From the NCBI RefSeq assembly GCF_002101775.1, contig NZ_LQPI01000035.1:1-37862 (forward strand): a stretch of 37,862 nt of DNA. Direction: 5' to 3'. A program made the position numbers and the translations under genes. Of this stretch, positions 1 to 7,892 are shown piece after piece (positions within the stretch are counted from its first letter, which is position 1; the number at the start of each line of letters is the position of its first letter). This DNA is from Mycolicibacter nonchromogenicus (GTDB lineage Bacteria; Actinomycetota; Actinomycetes; Mycobacteriales; Mycobacteriaceae). The notes beneath the pieces are model-generated. The model ran no database searches, was not told where the DNA came from, and saw nothing but the letters and a program-made list of their open reading frames with translations.

Positions 1-1
1 G

Positions 2-586
2 GTGCGGGCACCGCCGCCACCCGCCGCGGCGGTGCCCGCACCCGAACCCAAACCGCCCGCACCGGCCCCCGCTCCGGCCCCTGCGCCGAAGCCCCCACCG
101 GCGCCGCCGGCACCCGCTGCGGCGGTGACCCCGGGCGAACCCGACGCCGCGGCGGTCCGCGCGATGTGGACGACGGTGCGCGAGAAGGTGCGCCAGCGCA
201 GCCGCACCACCGAGGTGATGCTGGCCGGCGCGACGGTGCGCACCGTGGACGGCAACACGCTGGTGCTCAGCCACGAGTCGGCGCCGCTGGCCCGGCGGCT
301 CTGCGAGCAGCGCAACGCCGACGTCATCGTCGAGGCGCTCAAGGATGCTCTCGGGGTGAACTGGCGGGTGCGCTGTGAGGTCGGCGGACCGCCCCCGGAC
401 GCGGGCCAGTCGGCTGCGCCCGTCCAGGTCGACGCGGAATCGGCCCGGCGCGCCGACGAGGAGGCCATGCTGGCCGAGGCCGCGGTGGACGCCGGCGCTG
501 ACGCGCCGCCGCGCCGCGACCCCGAAGAAGTGGCCCTGGAGTTGTTGCAGAACGAGCTGGGCGCCCGCCGGATCAGCGGCGACTGA
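2..586 (+). CDS. dnaX: DNA polymerase III gamma/tau subunit, C-terminal part (5' truncated by window)
   Basis: Partial gene; the reading frame is open from the first base, so the ATPase domain and true start lie outside the window. The visible 194 residues begin with a long Ala/Pro-rich linker (about residues 1-45), followed by a folded segment (about 50-130, starting near AVRAMWTTVREKV) typical of the C-terminal tau-type region of actinobacterial DnaX, and an acidic tail. DnaX loads the sliding clamp and holds the replicase together. The identification rests on this tail plus gene order: in M. tuberculosis dnaZX lies beside the same methyltransferase and oxidoreductase genes. The stop at 584-586 abuts the stop of the convergent methyltransferase gene with no gap, so no separate terminator fits between them. 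I cannot see whether the gene uses a gamma/tau frameshift. Confidence 0.85.
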   Translation: MRAPPPPAAAVPAPEPKPPAPAPAPAPAPKPPPAPPAPAAAVTPGEPDAAAVRAMWTTVREKVRQRSRTTEVMLAGATVRTVDGNTLVLSHESAPLARRLCEQRNADVIVEALKDALGVNWRVRCEVGGPPPDAGQSAAPVQVDAESARRADEEAMLAEAAVDAGADAPPRRDPEEVALELLQNELGARRISGD

Positions 587-1900
587 CTAAGGGCGCCACC
601 AGGGCCGCAGCGGCAGGTCGTCGTCGCCACCACGGTCGACGTTGCTGGCCAGCACCTGATGCAGCTGGAACAGGTTGCGTTCAAAGCACAGCACGGACGC
701 GGCCATGTACAGGCCCCACACCTTGGCCCGGCCCAGCCCGACCTCGGCGACGGCGTCGTCCCAGTGCGACACCAGGTTGCGGCTCCATTGCCGCAGCGTC
801 ATCGCGTAGTGGTGACGGAAGTCCTCCTCGTGCAGCACTTCGAGGCCGGTCTGCTGAATGTCGGAGATCACGCGGCCCGAGCCGGTGATCTCCCCGTCGG
901 GGAATACATAGCGATCGGTGAAGGCGTCACCGCGGTAGATCGAGTTGTCCGGCAGCGTCACGCATTGATTGAGCAGCAGCCCACCGGTGCGCAGCTTCGA
1001 CTTCAGGAAGCCGAAGTAGGAGCGGTAATTCTTCACCCCGATGTGCTCGCTCACCCCGATCGATGAAACGGCGTCGAAGCCGTCCTCGCGGATGTCGCGG
1101 TAGTCGCAGTGCCGCACCTCGGCCAGACCCGCGAGCCCCTCATCGGCGATCGCCCTGCGCGCCCACTCCACCTGTGCGGTCGACAGACTCACCCCGAGCG
1201 CCTGCACGCCGCGGCGGGCGGCGTAGCGCACCATGCCGCCCCAGCCGCAGCCCACATCCAGCAGGCGGTCGCCGGGCTGCAGGCGCAGCTTCTCGAAGAT
1301 CAGCCGGTACTTGTTCTCCTGCGCTTCCTCCAGGGAAGCATCGGCGCGCGGGTAGATCGCACAGCTGTAGGTCATCGACGGACCGAGCACCCATTCGTAG
1401 AAGGTGTTGGACACGTCGTAGTGGTGATGGATCGCATCGGCGTCGCGAGCCTTGGAATGCCGCAGCCCGTCGGCGGTCCGGCGCCATCGGGGCGGAGCTT
1501 CCTCCGGCGGCGGCGAGATGGGCTTCAGGTTCTTCAGCCCGACGGACCGGACGATGTTGGCCAGCTCGCGCGGCGAGGGGTGCTTGAACTCCAGATCCGC
1601 CATGGCGTTGAGCACCGGGTAGGGATTCCCGGGATGGACGCCGCGTAGCGCGAGGTCGCCGCCGACGTAGGCGCGGGCGATCCCGAGTTGACCCAGGGAC
1701 GTCGCCAGATAGGCGGTGGCCCGGGGATTGAGCAGGTCAACGCCCAGCTCTGTGTCCTCGGGCCCGACGCTGCTTCCGTCGTAGGCGGAAATCTTCAGCG
1801 GTGGCTGACCTCCGCCCGCGAGAAGCATCAACACCTCGGCCAAGCCGAGCCTGCCGTTCGTGGTGGTCTTTGTGCCTTTGGTGAGTGTTTTGGCCGTCAT
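587..1900 (-). CDS. Cyclopropane-fatty-acyl-phospholipid synthase-family SAM methyltransferase (copy A)
   Basis: 437-residue SAM-dependent methyltransferase of the CFA synthase/UfaA1 family, which adds a one-carbon unit to the double bond of an acyl chain in a phospholipid. The family signature HHHYDVSN-x-FYEWVLG lies near residues 158-173, the SAM-binding loop LLDVGCGWGG at 213-222, and an acidic SIGVSEHIG stretch follows. The ATG at 1900 is preceded by a G-rich ribosome-binding stretch (GGGGGG about 8 nt upstream). The frame stays open far upstream, but that sequence is antisense to the monooxygenase gene. It is a clear paralogue of the gene at 3211-4515: both end in LPLRPWWRP and agree along their whole length, by eye at well over half the positions. 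M. tuberculosis has one such gene here (Rv3720, from memory), which the other copy resembles more. The product may be a methylene-, methyl- or cyclopropane-fatty acid; sequence alone does not decide. Confidence 0.85.
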   Translation of the reverse strand: MTAKTLTKGTKTTTNGRLGLAEVLMLLAGGGQPPLKISAYDGSSVGPEDTELGVDLLNPRATAYLATSLGQLGIARAYVGGDLALRGVHPGNPYPVLNAMADLEFKHPSPRELANIVRSVGLKNLKPISPPPEEAPPRWRRTADGLRHSKARDADAIHHHYDVSNTFYEWVLGPSMTYSCAIYPRADASLEEAQENKYRLIFEKLRLQPGDRLLDVGCGWGGMVRYAARRGVQALGVSLSTAQVEWARRAIADEGLAGLAEVRHCDYRDIREDGFDAVSSIGVSEHIGVKNYRSYFGFLKSKLRTGGLLLNQCVTLPDNSIYRGDAFTDRYVFPDGEITGSGRVISDIQQTGLEVLHEEDFRHHYAMTLRQWSRNLVSHWDDAVAEVGLGRAKVWGLYMAASVLCFERNLFQLHQVLASNVDRGGDDDLPLRPWWRP

Positions 1901-1957
1901 GATGTAACCCCCCTGCCCAGATGCGGATAACCGGCCGGCTGGCATCCCAAACCCGCG

Positions 1958-1963
1958 TAGCGT
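1958..1963 (+). promoter_or_regulatory. Candidate -10 hexamer (TAGCGT) for the FAD monooxygenase
   Basis: TAGCGT fits the mycobacterial TANNNT -10 pattern and ends 9 nt before the ATG at 1973. No Shine-Dalgarno sequence precedes that ATG, so a leaderless or near-leaderless transcript is likely. It lies in the 72-nt divergent gap shared with methyltransferase copy A. Confidence 0.4.
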
Positions 1964-1972
1964 TGCACCGCG

Positions 1973-3205
1973 ATGGGCGATACGACCGAAGCAACCACGT
2001 GCGCGATCGTCGGTGGCGGACCCGCCGGCATGGTGCTCGGACTGTTGCTGGCCCGCGCCGGCGTTGAGGTGACACTGCTGGAGAAGCACGCAGACTTTCT
2101 GCGCGATTTCCGCGGCGACACCGTGCACCCCACCACCCTGCGGCTGCTCGACGAGCTCGGGCTCGGGGAGCGCTTTGCGGGGCTGGCGCACAGCGAGATC
2201 CACCAGGTCAGCCTCGATGTGGCCGGGCGCGGCGTCACGGTGGTCGACTTCAGCCGGTTGCGTCGCCAGCCGCACCCGTACGTGGCGATGGTGCCGCAGT
2301 GGGACCTGCTCAATCTGCTCGCGGAGTCCGCGCAGACCGAGCCGACGTTCTCCTTGCGGATGCAGACCGAGGTCACCGGGCTGCTGCACGAGGAAGGCCG
2401 GGTGGCCGGAGTGCGCTATCGCGATGCCGACGGCAGCGGCGAACTGCGTGCCGATCTCACGGTGGCCTGCGACGGGCGCTGGTCGGTGGCGCGCCACGAG
2501 GCGGGCCTGCACTCGCGGGAGTTTCCGGTCAATTTCGACGTCTGGTGGTTCCGACTGGCGAACCCCCGCGCCGCGCAGCCCACCCTGTTGCCGCGTCTGG
2601 GGCCGGGCCGCGCCGCGATCATGATCCCGCGCGACAGTTACTTTCAGGTCGCCTACCTGGGCCGTAAGGGCACCGACGCAGACCGGCGGGCGCGCGGTAT
2701 CGAGGCGTTCCGCCAAGACGTGCTCGAGCTCATTCCCGAAGCCGCCGACTCGGTGGCGGCGCTGCAGAGCATGGACGACGTCAAACACCTTGATGTGCGG
2801 GTGAATCGATTGCGGCGCTGGCATATCGACGGGCTGTTGTGCATCGGCGACGCCGCGCACGCCATGTCGCCGGTGGGCGGGGTCGGCATCAACCTGGCGG
2901 TGCAGGACGCGGTGGCCGCTGCGAGAATCCTGGCCGAGCCGCTGCGACACCGGCGGGTGACCCGCCGGGATCTGGCCGCCGTGCAGCGACGCCGGGAGCT
3001 GCCCACCGTCGTCACCCAGTCGATCCAGCGGGTGGCGCACCGGGCGCTGAACCCGATCCTGCGCGGGGGGAACCTCAGCCCGCCGGCGGGCGTGGGCACC
3101 GTGTTCGCGGTGTTGCCGTGGCTGGCGGGGATACCGGCCTACCTGGTCGGTGTGGGGGTGCGTCCGGAGCGGGCGCCGGACTTCGCGCGCCGCCAGAGCC
3201 GCTAG
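1973..3205 (+). CDS. FAD-dependent monooxygenase (UbiH/PHBH-type)
   Basis: 410 residues with the three signatures of group A flavoprotein hydroxylases. An N-terminal dinucleotide fold carries GGGPAG (about residues 15-20), a DG motif reads TVACDGRWS in mid-protein, and the GD motif LLCIGDAAHAMSPVGGVGINLA binds the FAD ribityl chain. Such enzymes use NAD(P)H and oxygen to hydroxylate a substrate; here the substrate is unknown. The gene lies alone on the plus strand between two paralogous acyl-lipid methyltransferases on the minus strand. Its stop is 5 nt from the stop of copy B, and its start is 72 nt from the start of copy A. The context suggests a lipid or lipid-derived substrate, but this is inference. 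I recall no equivalent at this position in M. tuberculosis. Family assignment is firm, function is not. Confidence 0.82.
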   Translation: MGDTTEATTCAIVGGGPAGMVLGLLLARAGVEVTLLEKHADFLRDFRGDTVHPTTLRLLDELGLGERFAGLAHSEIHQVSLDVAGRGVTVVDFSRLRRQPHPYVAMVPQWDLLNLLAESAQTEPTFSLRMQTEVTGLLHEEGRVAGVRYRDADGSGELRADLTVACDGRWSVARHEAGLHSREFPVNFDVWWFRLANPRAAQPTLLPRLGPGRAAIMIPRDSYFQVAYLGRKGTDADRRARGIEAFRQDVLELIPEAADSVAALQSMDDVKHLDVRVNRLRRWHIDGLLCIGDAAHAMSPVGGVGINLAVQDAVAAARILAEPLRHRRVTRRDLAAVQRRRELPTVVTQSIQRVAHRALNPILRGGNLSPPAGVGTVFAVLPWLAGIPAYLVGVGVRPERAPDFARRQSR

Positions 3206-3210
3206 GTTCG

Positions 3211-4515
3211 CTAGGGCCGCCACCAGGGCCGCAGTGGCAGGCAGGCCCCGTCACCGCCGTTGACCGCGAGCACATGATGCAGCTGAATCCCGTTGTGTTC
3301 GAAGCCCAGTCGGGAACCGGCCATATACAGGCCCCACACCTTGGCGGTGGCCAGCCCCACCTCGGCGACGGCCTCGTCCCAGTGCGCCACCAAGTTCGCA
3401 CACCAATCGCGCAGCGTCAGCTCGTAGTGGTTGCGCAGGTTCTCGGTGTGCAGCACCTCCAGGCCGGCGTCCTGGATCTCGCTGACGACGCGGCCCGATC
3501 CGGCCAGTTCCGCGTCGGGAAACACGTAGCGGTCGATGAAATCACCCGCGGTCGCACTGGCCTTGTTGTCCGCCCGGGTGATGCAGTGGTTGAGCAGCAG
3601 ACCGCCGCGCCGCAGCTTGGACTTGAGGAAGCCGAAGTAAGCGGGGTAGTTGGTCACGCCGATGTGTTCGGTCATCCCGATCGAGGACACCGCGTCGAAT
3701 CCGGACTCGCCGACGTCACGATAGTCGCAGTGCCGCACCTCAGCTCGGTCCGACAGGCCCGCCTCGGCGATCGCGCGCTGCGCCCACCGGGCCTGCTCGG
3801 CCGAGAGTGTGGCGCCGATGGCGCGCACCCCGTGTCGTGCGGCGTAGCGCACCATGCCGCCCCAGCCGCAGCCCACGTCGAGCAACGTGTCGCCGGGGCA
3901 CAACCGCAGCTTGTCGAAGACCAGCCGGTACTTGTTCTCCTGGGCCTGCTCCAGCGTCGCGTCCGCAGACGGGTATACCGCGCAGGTGTAGGTCATCGAC
4001 GGCCCCAGCACCCACTCGTAGAAGGCATTGGACACGTCGTAGTGGTGGTGGATGGCCTCGGCGTCCCGAGACTTGCTGTGCCGCAGTCCTTCCGCGATAC
4101 GCCGCCAGCGGGGGAGTATCTCCTGGGGCGGCGGGGCGATCGGAACCAGATGCTCGATCCCGATCGAGCGCACGATGTTGGCCATCACTCGCGGCGAGGG
4201 CCGTTTGAAGTGCAGCTCATCGGCCAGTGCTTTGAGCAGTCGATAGGGGTCGCCCGGGTGCACGCCGCGCAGCCCCAGGTCGCCGGCGATGTAGGCCCGG
4301 GCCATCCCCAAGTCGCCGGGTGCGGTGGCCAGATAGGTGGTGCCGCGCGGGGTCAGCAGATCCAGGCCCAGCGGTGCGTCGTCGGGGCCGGTGCTGCTGC
4401 CGTCGTAGGCGGTGAATCGCAGCGGCAGGTGACCGTCGGTGGCCAGCGTCTCCAGCACCTGGGCCAGGGTCATCCGGCCGGCCGGAGCGCGTACCCGTGC
4501 GCTGTCGAGCGTCAT
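3211..4515 (-). CDS. Cyclopropane-fatty-acyl-phospholipid synthase-family SAM methyltransferase (copy B, Rv3720-like)
   Basis: 434-residue paralogue of the gene at 587-1900 with the same order of motifs: HHHYDVSNAFYEWVLG, the SAM loop LLDVGCGWGG, a conserved HCDYRDV segment, and the shared terminus LPLRPWWRP. Its ATG (4513-4515) overlaps the stop of the upstream FAD oxidoreductase by 4 nt (ATGA), so the two are translationally coupled. In mycobacteria and relatives, methyltransferase/flavin-reductase pairs (tms or bfa genes) make 10-methyl fatty acids: the methyltransferase forms a 10-methylene group from oleate and the partner reduces it. This copy, with its coupled partner, is the likelier ancestral one and matches Rv3719-Rv3720 order from memory. 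The exact product is not determined by sequence. Confidence 0.86.
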   Translation of the reverse strand: MTLDSARVRAPAGRMTLAQVLETLATDGHLPLRFTAYDGSSTGPDDAPLGLDLLTPRGTTYLATAPGDLGMARAYIAGDLGLRGVHPGDPYRLLKALADELHFKRPSPRVMANIVRSIGIEHLVPIAPPPQEILPRWRRIAEGLRHSKSRDAEAIHHHYDVSNAFYEWVLGPSMTYTCAVYPSADATLEQAQENKYRLVFDKLRLCPGDTLLDVGCGWGGMVRYAARHGVRAIGATLSAEQARWAQRAIAEAGLSDRAEVRHCDYRDVGESGFDAVSSIGMTEHIGVTNYPAYFGFLKSKLRRGGLLLNHCITRADNKASATAGDFIDRYVFPDAELAGSGRVVSEIQDAGLEVLHTENLRNHYELTLRDWCANLVAHWDEAVAEVGLATAKVWGLYMAGSRLGFEHNGIQLHHVLAVNGGDGACLPLRPWWRP

Positions 4516-5891
4516 CGTCGTCGCACCGCCTTCGCGTAGAGGTCCAGGAGCCGCGAGTCGGGGTCGTAGATCTTCTTGATCCGGCGATAGGTCTCACCGC
4601 CGTAGAGCTCATCAAACTCCGCTGCGGTGTAGTAGGAGTCGGAATACAGCGACTTGTGGCCGTCGAGCTCGCTCACCTTCGCCTCGATCAGACGGTTGGT
4701 GGCTCCCTCGGTGGCGCCGGCCGGGACCGAGGACCAGAACCCGACGTTGACGTAGGTGCGATTGGACCGGATCGGATACAGCGGCCACTCCTCGTCACCG
4801 CGCAGCCGCAGCGGGCACAACCACACCGGCTCGATCGGGACGTTGGCGAAGAACCAGTCCAGGAATTGACCGCAGCGCTCCAGCGGAACCTCGATGTCCT
4901 GCACCACCCGTTCGCGTGGCGGGCGGTTATGCCGCTTCTCGATCCGGTCGGCGATGGCGAAGCGCTGGTCGTAGGCGATCAGCTTCGAGTACACGCTGCT
5001 GCGCCGGTAGCGCCGTGGCCAATACCGACGCACCAGCGGACGCTGCGCGCCGAAGGCGCGTGAGCACCAGAACCAGTCGGTGTCCCAGCGCCACAGATAG
5101 TCGTGGATGGTCAGCCGGTCGTCTTTGATGCCGTGCGCGTGCCGGATCGAGCGGTAATAGATCTGCTGGCCGGTGTAGTCGCTGACGGCGCCGGGGGAGT
5201 CGGTCGCGATGCCCACACACAGGTAGCTCTCGCGGGGGCTGAACACCACCCCGTCGAGGTAATCCACCGGGACACCCTCCAGCCCGCCGGTGTCGATGAT
5301 GCGATCCATCGTCGACACCAGGTCATCCAGGGAGTCGAAGCGGATGTGCCGCAGCGCGACGAAGGGCTTCACGGGTTCCAGCTCGATCCGCAGTCGCGTC
5401 GAATATCCGAGCGTGCCATAGGAATTCGGAAACGCGTGGAACAGGTCTTCGTGCTGGTCGCGCGATACCGTCAGCAGCTCGCCGGCGCCGGTGAGCACGT
5501 CCATCTCCAGCACCGACTCGTGGGGAAGTCCATTGCGGAACGACGCCGACTCGATCCCGAGGCCGCTGACCGCACCGCCCAGCGTGATCGTCTTCAGCTG
5601 CGGGACCACCAGCGGCGACAGCCCGTACGGGAGTGTGGCGGCGACCAGCGACTCATAGGTGCACATGCCCTCGACGTCGGCGGTGCGGTTCTCCGGGTCG
5701 ACGCCGATCACGCTCACCAGACCCGAGGTGTCCAGGCCGGGCGCCTGGCGTTTCGCTCGCGCCCGGAACAGGTTGGAGGTGGGCTTGGCCAGCCGGACCG
5801 ATTCGTCGGCGGGGATGTTGCCGTAGCTGTCCAGCAGCCGCCGCACCCCCCGCGTGTGGGATGTCGGAGTATCGGCCGGCCGAACGGACAT
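4512..5891 (-). CDS. FAD-binding type 4 oxidoreductase (DHCR24-like; Rv3719-like)
   Basis: 459 residues from the ATG at 5891. The N-terminal half (about residues 55-190) is an FAD-binding PCMH-type domain with TSNLFR near residue 39 and the flavin-site stretch TITLGGAVSGLGIESASFRN at about 101-120. The C-terminal half resembles the substrate domain of the delta-24 sterol reductase group. Such enzymes reduce or oxidise C=C bonds. Coupling to the following methyltransferase (4-nt stop/start overlap) suggests it reduces the methylene-lipid that enzyme makes; that role is inferred. A TAGCGT -10 box ends 8 nt before the ATG, and a GTG codon directly precedes the ATG, so translation could begin one codon earlier (5894) on a leaderless message. 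The frame is open to an ATG at 5957, which has no supporting signal. The gene does not overlap the amidase gene upstream (85-nt gap). Confidence 0.82.
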   Translation of the reverse strand: MSVRPADTPTSHTRGVRRLLDSYGNIPADESVRLAKPTSNLFRARAKRQAPGLDTSGLVSVIGVDPENRTADVEGMCTYESLVAATLPYGLSPLVVPQLKTITLGGAVSGLGIESASFRNGLPHESVLEMDVLTGAGELLTVSRDQHEDLFHAFPNSYGTLGYSTRLRIELEPVKPFVALRHIRFDSLDDLVSTMDRIIDTGGLEGVPVDYLDGVVFSPRESYLCVGIATDSPGAVSDYTGQQIYYRSIRHAHGIKDDRLTIHDYLWRWDTDWFWCSRAFGAQRPLVRRYWPRRYRRSSVYSKLIAYDQRFAIADRIEKRHNRPPRERVVQDIEVPLERCGQFLDWFFANVPIEPVWLCPLRLRGDEEWPLYPIRSNRTYVNVGFWSSVPAGATEGATNRLIEAKVSELDGHKSLYSDSYYTAAEFDELYGGETYRRIKKIYDPDSRLLDLYAKAVRRR

Positions 5892-5899
5892 CACCTTCC

Positions 5900-5905
5900 A
5901 CGCTA
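5900..5905 (-). promoter_or_regulatory. Candidate -10 hexamer (TAGCGT) for the oxidoreductase-methyltransferase pair
   Basis: Reading the minus strand, TAGCGT is followed by GGAAG and then GTGATG, the start region of the FAD oxidoreductase. The spacing is 5 nt to GTG or 8 nt to ATG. The GGAAGG here could be either a ribosome-binding site or the start of a very short leader. It separates this pair from the amidase gene upstream. Confidence 0.4.
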
Positions 5906-5976
5906 ACGGCGGATCGGCGGTTCTGCACGGAACGGCGTGTCGGGTCTGGTCAAGCACGGCGGTCCAGCCCCGCAGC

Positions 5977-6741
5977 TCAGGGCAGCTGCGTCTGACTGCT
6001 CAGGAAACTGGCGATGCCGCGCGCCACCGCGTCGGCGTAGCGCTGACGGCCCGCCGGGCTCTCCATCAGGGCCGCATCGGTGGCGTTCTTCATGTTGCCC
6101 AGCTCGACCAGGATCGACGGATATTCGGCCAGGTTGAGCCCGGCGAGGTCGGCGCGCCCCTTCAGCCCGTCGGTGCCGATGTAGTTGGCCGGGGGAATGC
6201 CCGCGGCCTGCAGCTGACTGCGCATGATCTGGGCGAACCGCACTGCCGGGCCCTCCTGCGCCGGGTTCAGCGGAGGCGCGGAGTAGTTGACGTGGAATCC
6301 CCGGCCGGCGGGCTGGCCCCCGTCGGCGTGGATGGACACGATCGCATTGGGGTGCAGCGCGTTGGCCGCCGCGGCGCGTGCGTCGATGCACGGGGCGGGC
6401 CCGTTGTCGTCACCGCGCGACATCGCGGTGCGCACCCCGGCGGAGTTGAGGGCCTGGCGGATCCGCAGCGTGGTGTCCCAGGCGAAGCTGTGTTCGGGAT
6501 ACCCGGAGTTGGTGGCGGTACCGCTGGTCTGGCAGTTCTTGGTGCCGCCGCGGCCGTTGGGCACCTGGCGGGACAGCGTGGCGGGGTCGCCTCCGCCGCT
6601 GTGCCCGGGGTCGAGGAACACGATCATGCCGGCGATGCCGCCGGGTGCGGCCGAGGACAGCGGGGCGCTCGGCACTGCGGCGGCCACCACCAGGCCGGCG
6701 GTGATCGCGATACCGACACGGATGGGAACTGGTACGCGCAC
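5977..6741 (-). CDS. ami1: Secreted zinc-dependent N-acetylmuramoyl-L-alanine amidase (amidase_3, Rv3717-like)
   Basis: 254 residues. It begins with an export signal (hydrophobic about residues 8-31, small residues at the likely cut near SSAAPG). The mature part is an Amidase_3 domain that cleaves the bond between muramic acid and the stem peptide L-alanine. The zinc ligands and catalytic residues are visible: His47 in DPGHSG, Glu83 in YPEHSF, His138 in SIHAD, and catalytic Glu213 in LVELGN. Cys70 and Cys118 could form the disulfide known in the M. tuberculosis enzyme. The start is a GTG at 6741 with no ribosome-binding site but a TACGTT -10 box 6 nt upstream, so the message is probably leaderless. 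The gene is divergent from ybaB. Confidence 0.93.
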   Translation of the reverse strand: MRVPVPIRVGIAITAGLVVAAAVPSAPLSSAAPGGIAGMIVFLDPGHSGGGDPATLSRQVPNGRGGTKNCQTSGTATNSGYPEHSFAWDTTLRIRQALNSAGVRTAMSRGDDNGPAPCIDARAAAANALHPNAIVSIHADGGQPAGRGFHVNYSAPPLNPAQEGPAVRFAQIMRSQLQAAGIPPANYIGTDGLKGRADLAGLNLAEYPSILVELGNMKNATDAALMESPAGRQRYADAVARGIASFLSSQTQLP

Positions 6742-6747
6742 ACCGCC

Positions 6748-6753
6748 AACGTA
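6748..6753 (-). promoter_or_regulatory. Candidate leaderless -10 (TACGTT) for the amidase
   Basis: On the minus strand TACGTT fits TANNNT and is followed by exactly 6 nt and then the GTG start at 6741, which places the transcription start on or next to the start codon. Confidence 0.5.
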
Positions 6754-6860
6754 GGCCGGGGCCGACTACGCTGGACTTCTCACACGCGCCAGGTCTCTCC
6801 AGCTGTAACCAAGCCGCAACCCTGTCGAGACCACGCGCAGGACAACGCAAGGGGAGTGTC

Positions 6861-7196
6861 ATGCAACCAGGAGGCCCGCCCGACATGTCGGCGCTGCTGG
6901 CCCAGGCTCAGCAGATGCAGCAGCGACTGCTGCAGGCGCAGCAGGAGCTGGCCGTCACCGAGGTGCACGGGGAAGCCGGCGGCGGCCTGGTCAAGGTCAC
7001 CTCCAACGGCAGCGGTAAGGTGCTCGCGGTGCACATCGACCCCAAGGTCGTCGACCCCGAGGACATCGAGACCCTGCAGGACCTGCTCGTGGGAGCGCTC
7101 GCGGACGCCTCGAAGAAGGCGCAGACGCTGGCTCAGCAGCGGTTGTCGCCGCTGGCCGGCGGCATGGGCGGCGCGCTCGGCATGCCGGGAGTTTAG
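6861..7196 (+). CDS. ybaB: YbaB/EbfC-family nucleoid-associated protein
   Basis: 111 residues, the usual length of this family of small dimeric DNA-binding proteins. A Gln-rich N-terminal helix ([20 protein letters not shown]) is followed by the conserved central strand segment ([20 protein letters not shown]) and a C-terminal helix. The ATG at 6861 has a good ribosome-binding site (AAGGGGAG about 5 nt upstream). It is followed with no gap by recR: its stop codon at 7194-7196 is directly abutted by the recR GTG. The ybaB-recR pairing is conserved across many bacteria and supports both calls. A TACGCT hexamer at 6767-6772 is a possible -10 but would leave an 80-nt leader. Confidence 0.93.
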   Translation: MQPGGPPDMSALLAQAQQMQQRLLQAQQELAVTEVHGEAGGGLVKVTSNGSGKVLAVHIDPKVVDPEDIETLQDLLVGALADASKKAQTLAQQRLSPLAGGMGGALGMPGV

Positions 7197-7808
7197 GTGT
7201 TTGAGGGTCCGGTCCAGGACCTGATCGATGAGCTGGGCAAGCTGCCGGGCATCGGCCCCAAGAGCGCCCAGCGGATCGCGTTTCACCTGCTGTCGGTGGA
7301 GCCGCCGGAGATCGATCGGCTGACCGCGGTGCTCACCAAGGTCCGCGACGGGGTGCGGTTCTGCGAGGTGTGCGGCAATGTCTCCGACGCGGAGCGGTGC
7401 CGGATCTGCGGGGATCCTCGCCGCGACTTCGCTCAGATCTGCGTGGTCGAGGAGCCCAAGGACGTCGCGGCCATCGAACGCACCCGCGAGTTCCGCGGCC
7501 GCTATCACGTGCTCGGCGGCGCGCTGGATCCCCTGTCCGGGATCGGCCCTGAGCAACTGCGGGTGCGTGAGCTGCTGAATCGGGTCGGGGAGCGGGTTGA
7601 CGGGGTCGACGTCAGCGAGGTGATCATCGCCACCGACCCCAACACCGAGGGCGAGGCCACCGCCACCTACCTGGTGCGGGTGCTGCGCGACATCCCCGGG
7701 CTCAGCGTGACGCGCCTGGCATCGGGGCTGCCGATGGGCGGCGACCTGGAATTCGCCGACGAGCTGACCCTGGGCCGGGCCTTCACCGGCCGCCGCGCCA
7801 TGGCCTGA
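7197..7808 (+). CDS. recR: Recombination mediator protein RecR
   Basis: 203 residues, the standard length. A helix-hairpin-helix lies in the first 30 residues ([16 protein letters not shown]). A four-Cys zinc finger follows (Cys56, Cys59, Cys68, Cys71), then a Toprim domain with the acidic cluster in [17 protein letters not shown], ending in [15 protein letters not shown]. RecR works with RecO (and RecF) to load RecA on gapped DNA. It begins with GTG immediately after the ybaB stop, so it depends on translation of ybaB. A strong inverted repeat (7817-7879) follows it and probably ends the transcript. Confidence 0.97.
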   Translation: MFEGPVQDLIDELGKLPGIGPKSAQRIAFHLLSVEPPEIDRLTAVLTKVRDGVRFCEVCGNVSDAERCRICGDPRRDFAQICVVEEPKDVAAIERTREFRGRYHVLGGALDPLSGIGPEQLRVRELLNRVGERVDGVDVSEVIIATDPNTEGEATATYLVRVLRDIPGLSVTRLASGLPMGGDLEFADELTLGRAFTGRRAMA

Positions 7809-7816
7809 TCCATTCC

Positions 7817-7879
7817 CCGCGAGATCGGGCTCACGCAGGAGTCTTCTCGACCTTTTCCTGCGTGAGCCCGAACTCGCGG
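7817..7879. terminator. Strong bidirectional hairpin between convergent recR and rubB
   Basis: Near-perfect inverted repeat. A 16-bp uninterrupted stem (7825-7840 with 7856-7871) flanks a 15-nt loop. After one A/A mismatch it continues for 7 more pairs (7817-7823 with 7873-7879). It fills most of the gap between the stops of recR (+) and the rubredoxin reductase gene (-). There is no T tract on either side, as is common for mycobacterial terminators. Its symmetry would serve both strands. It could instead be a mobile hairpin element of the kind scattered in intergenic DNA. Confidence 0.7.
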
Positions 7880-7892
7880 AAGTGGAGTACAG

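Noticed and set aside
1901..3223. In-frame upstream extension of methyltransferase copy A to 878 residues on the minus strand
   Set aside because: It is antisense to the monooxygenase gene, has no family resemblance, and the real start at 1900 has a ribosome-binding site and the family N-terminus. High GC keeps antisense frames open.
5892..5957. Longer N-terminus of the FAD type 4 oxidoreductase from an ATG at 5957
   Set aside because: No ribosome-binding site; it would place the TAGCGT box inside the coding region, and the added residues do not look like part of the domain.
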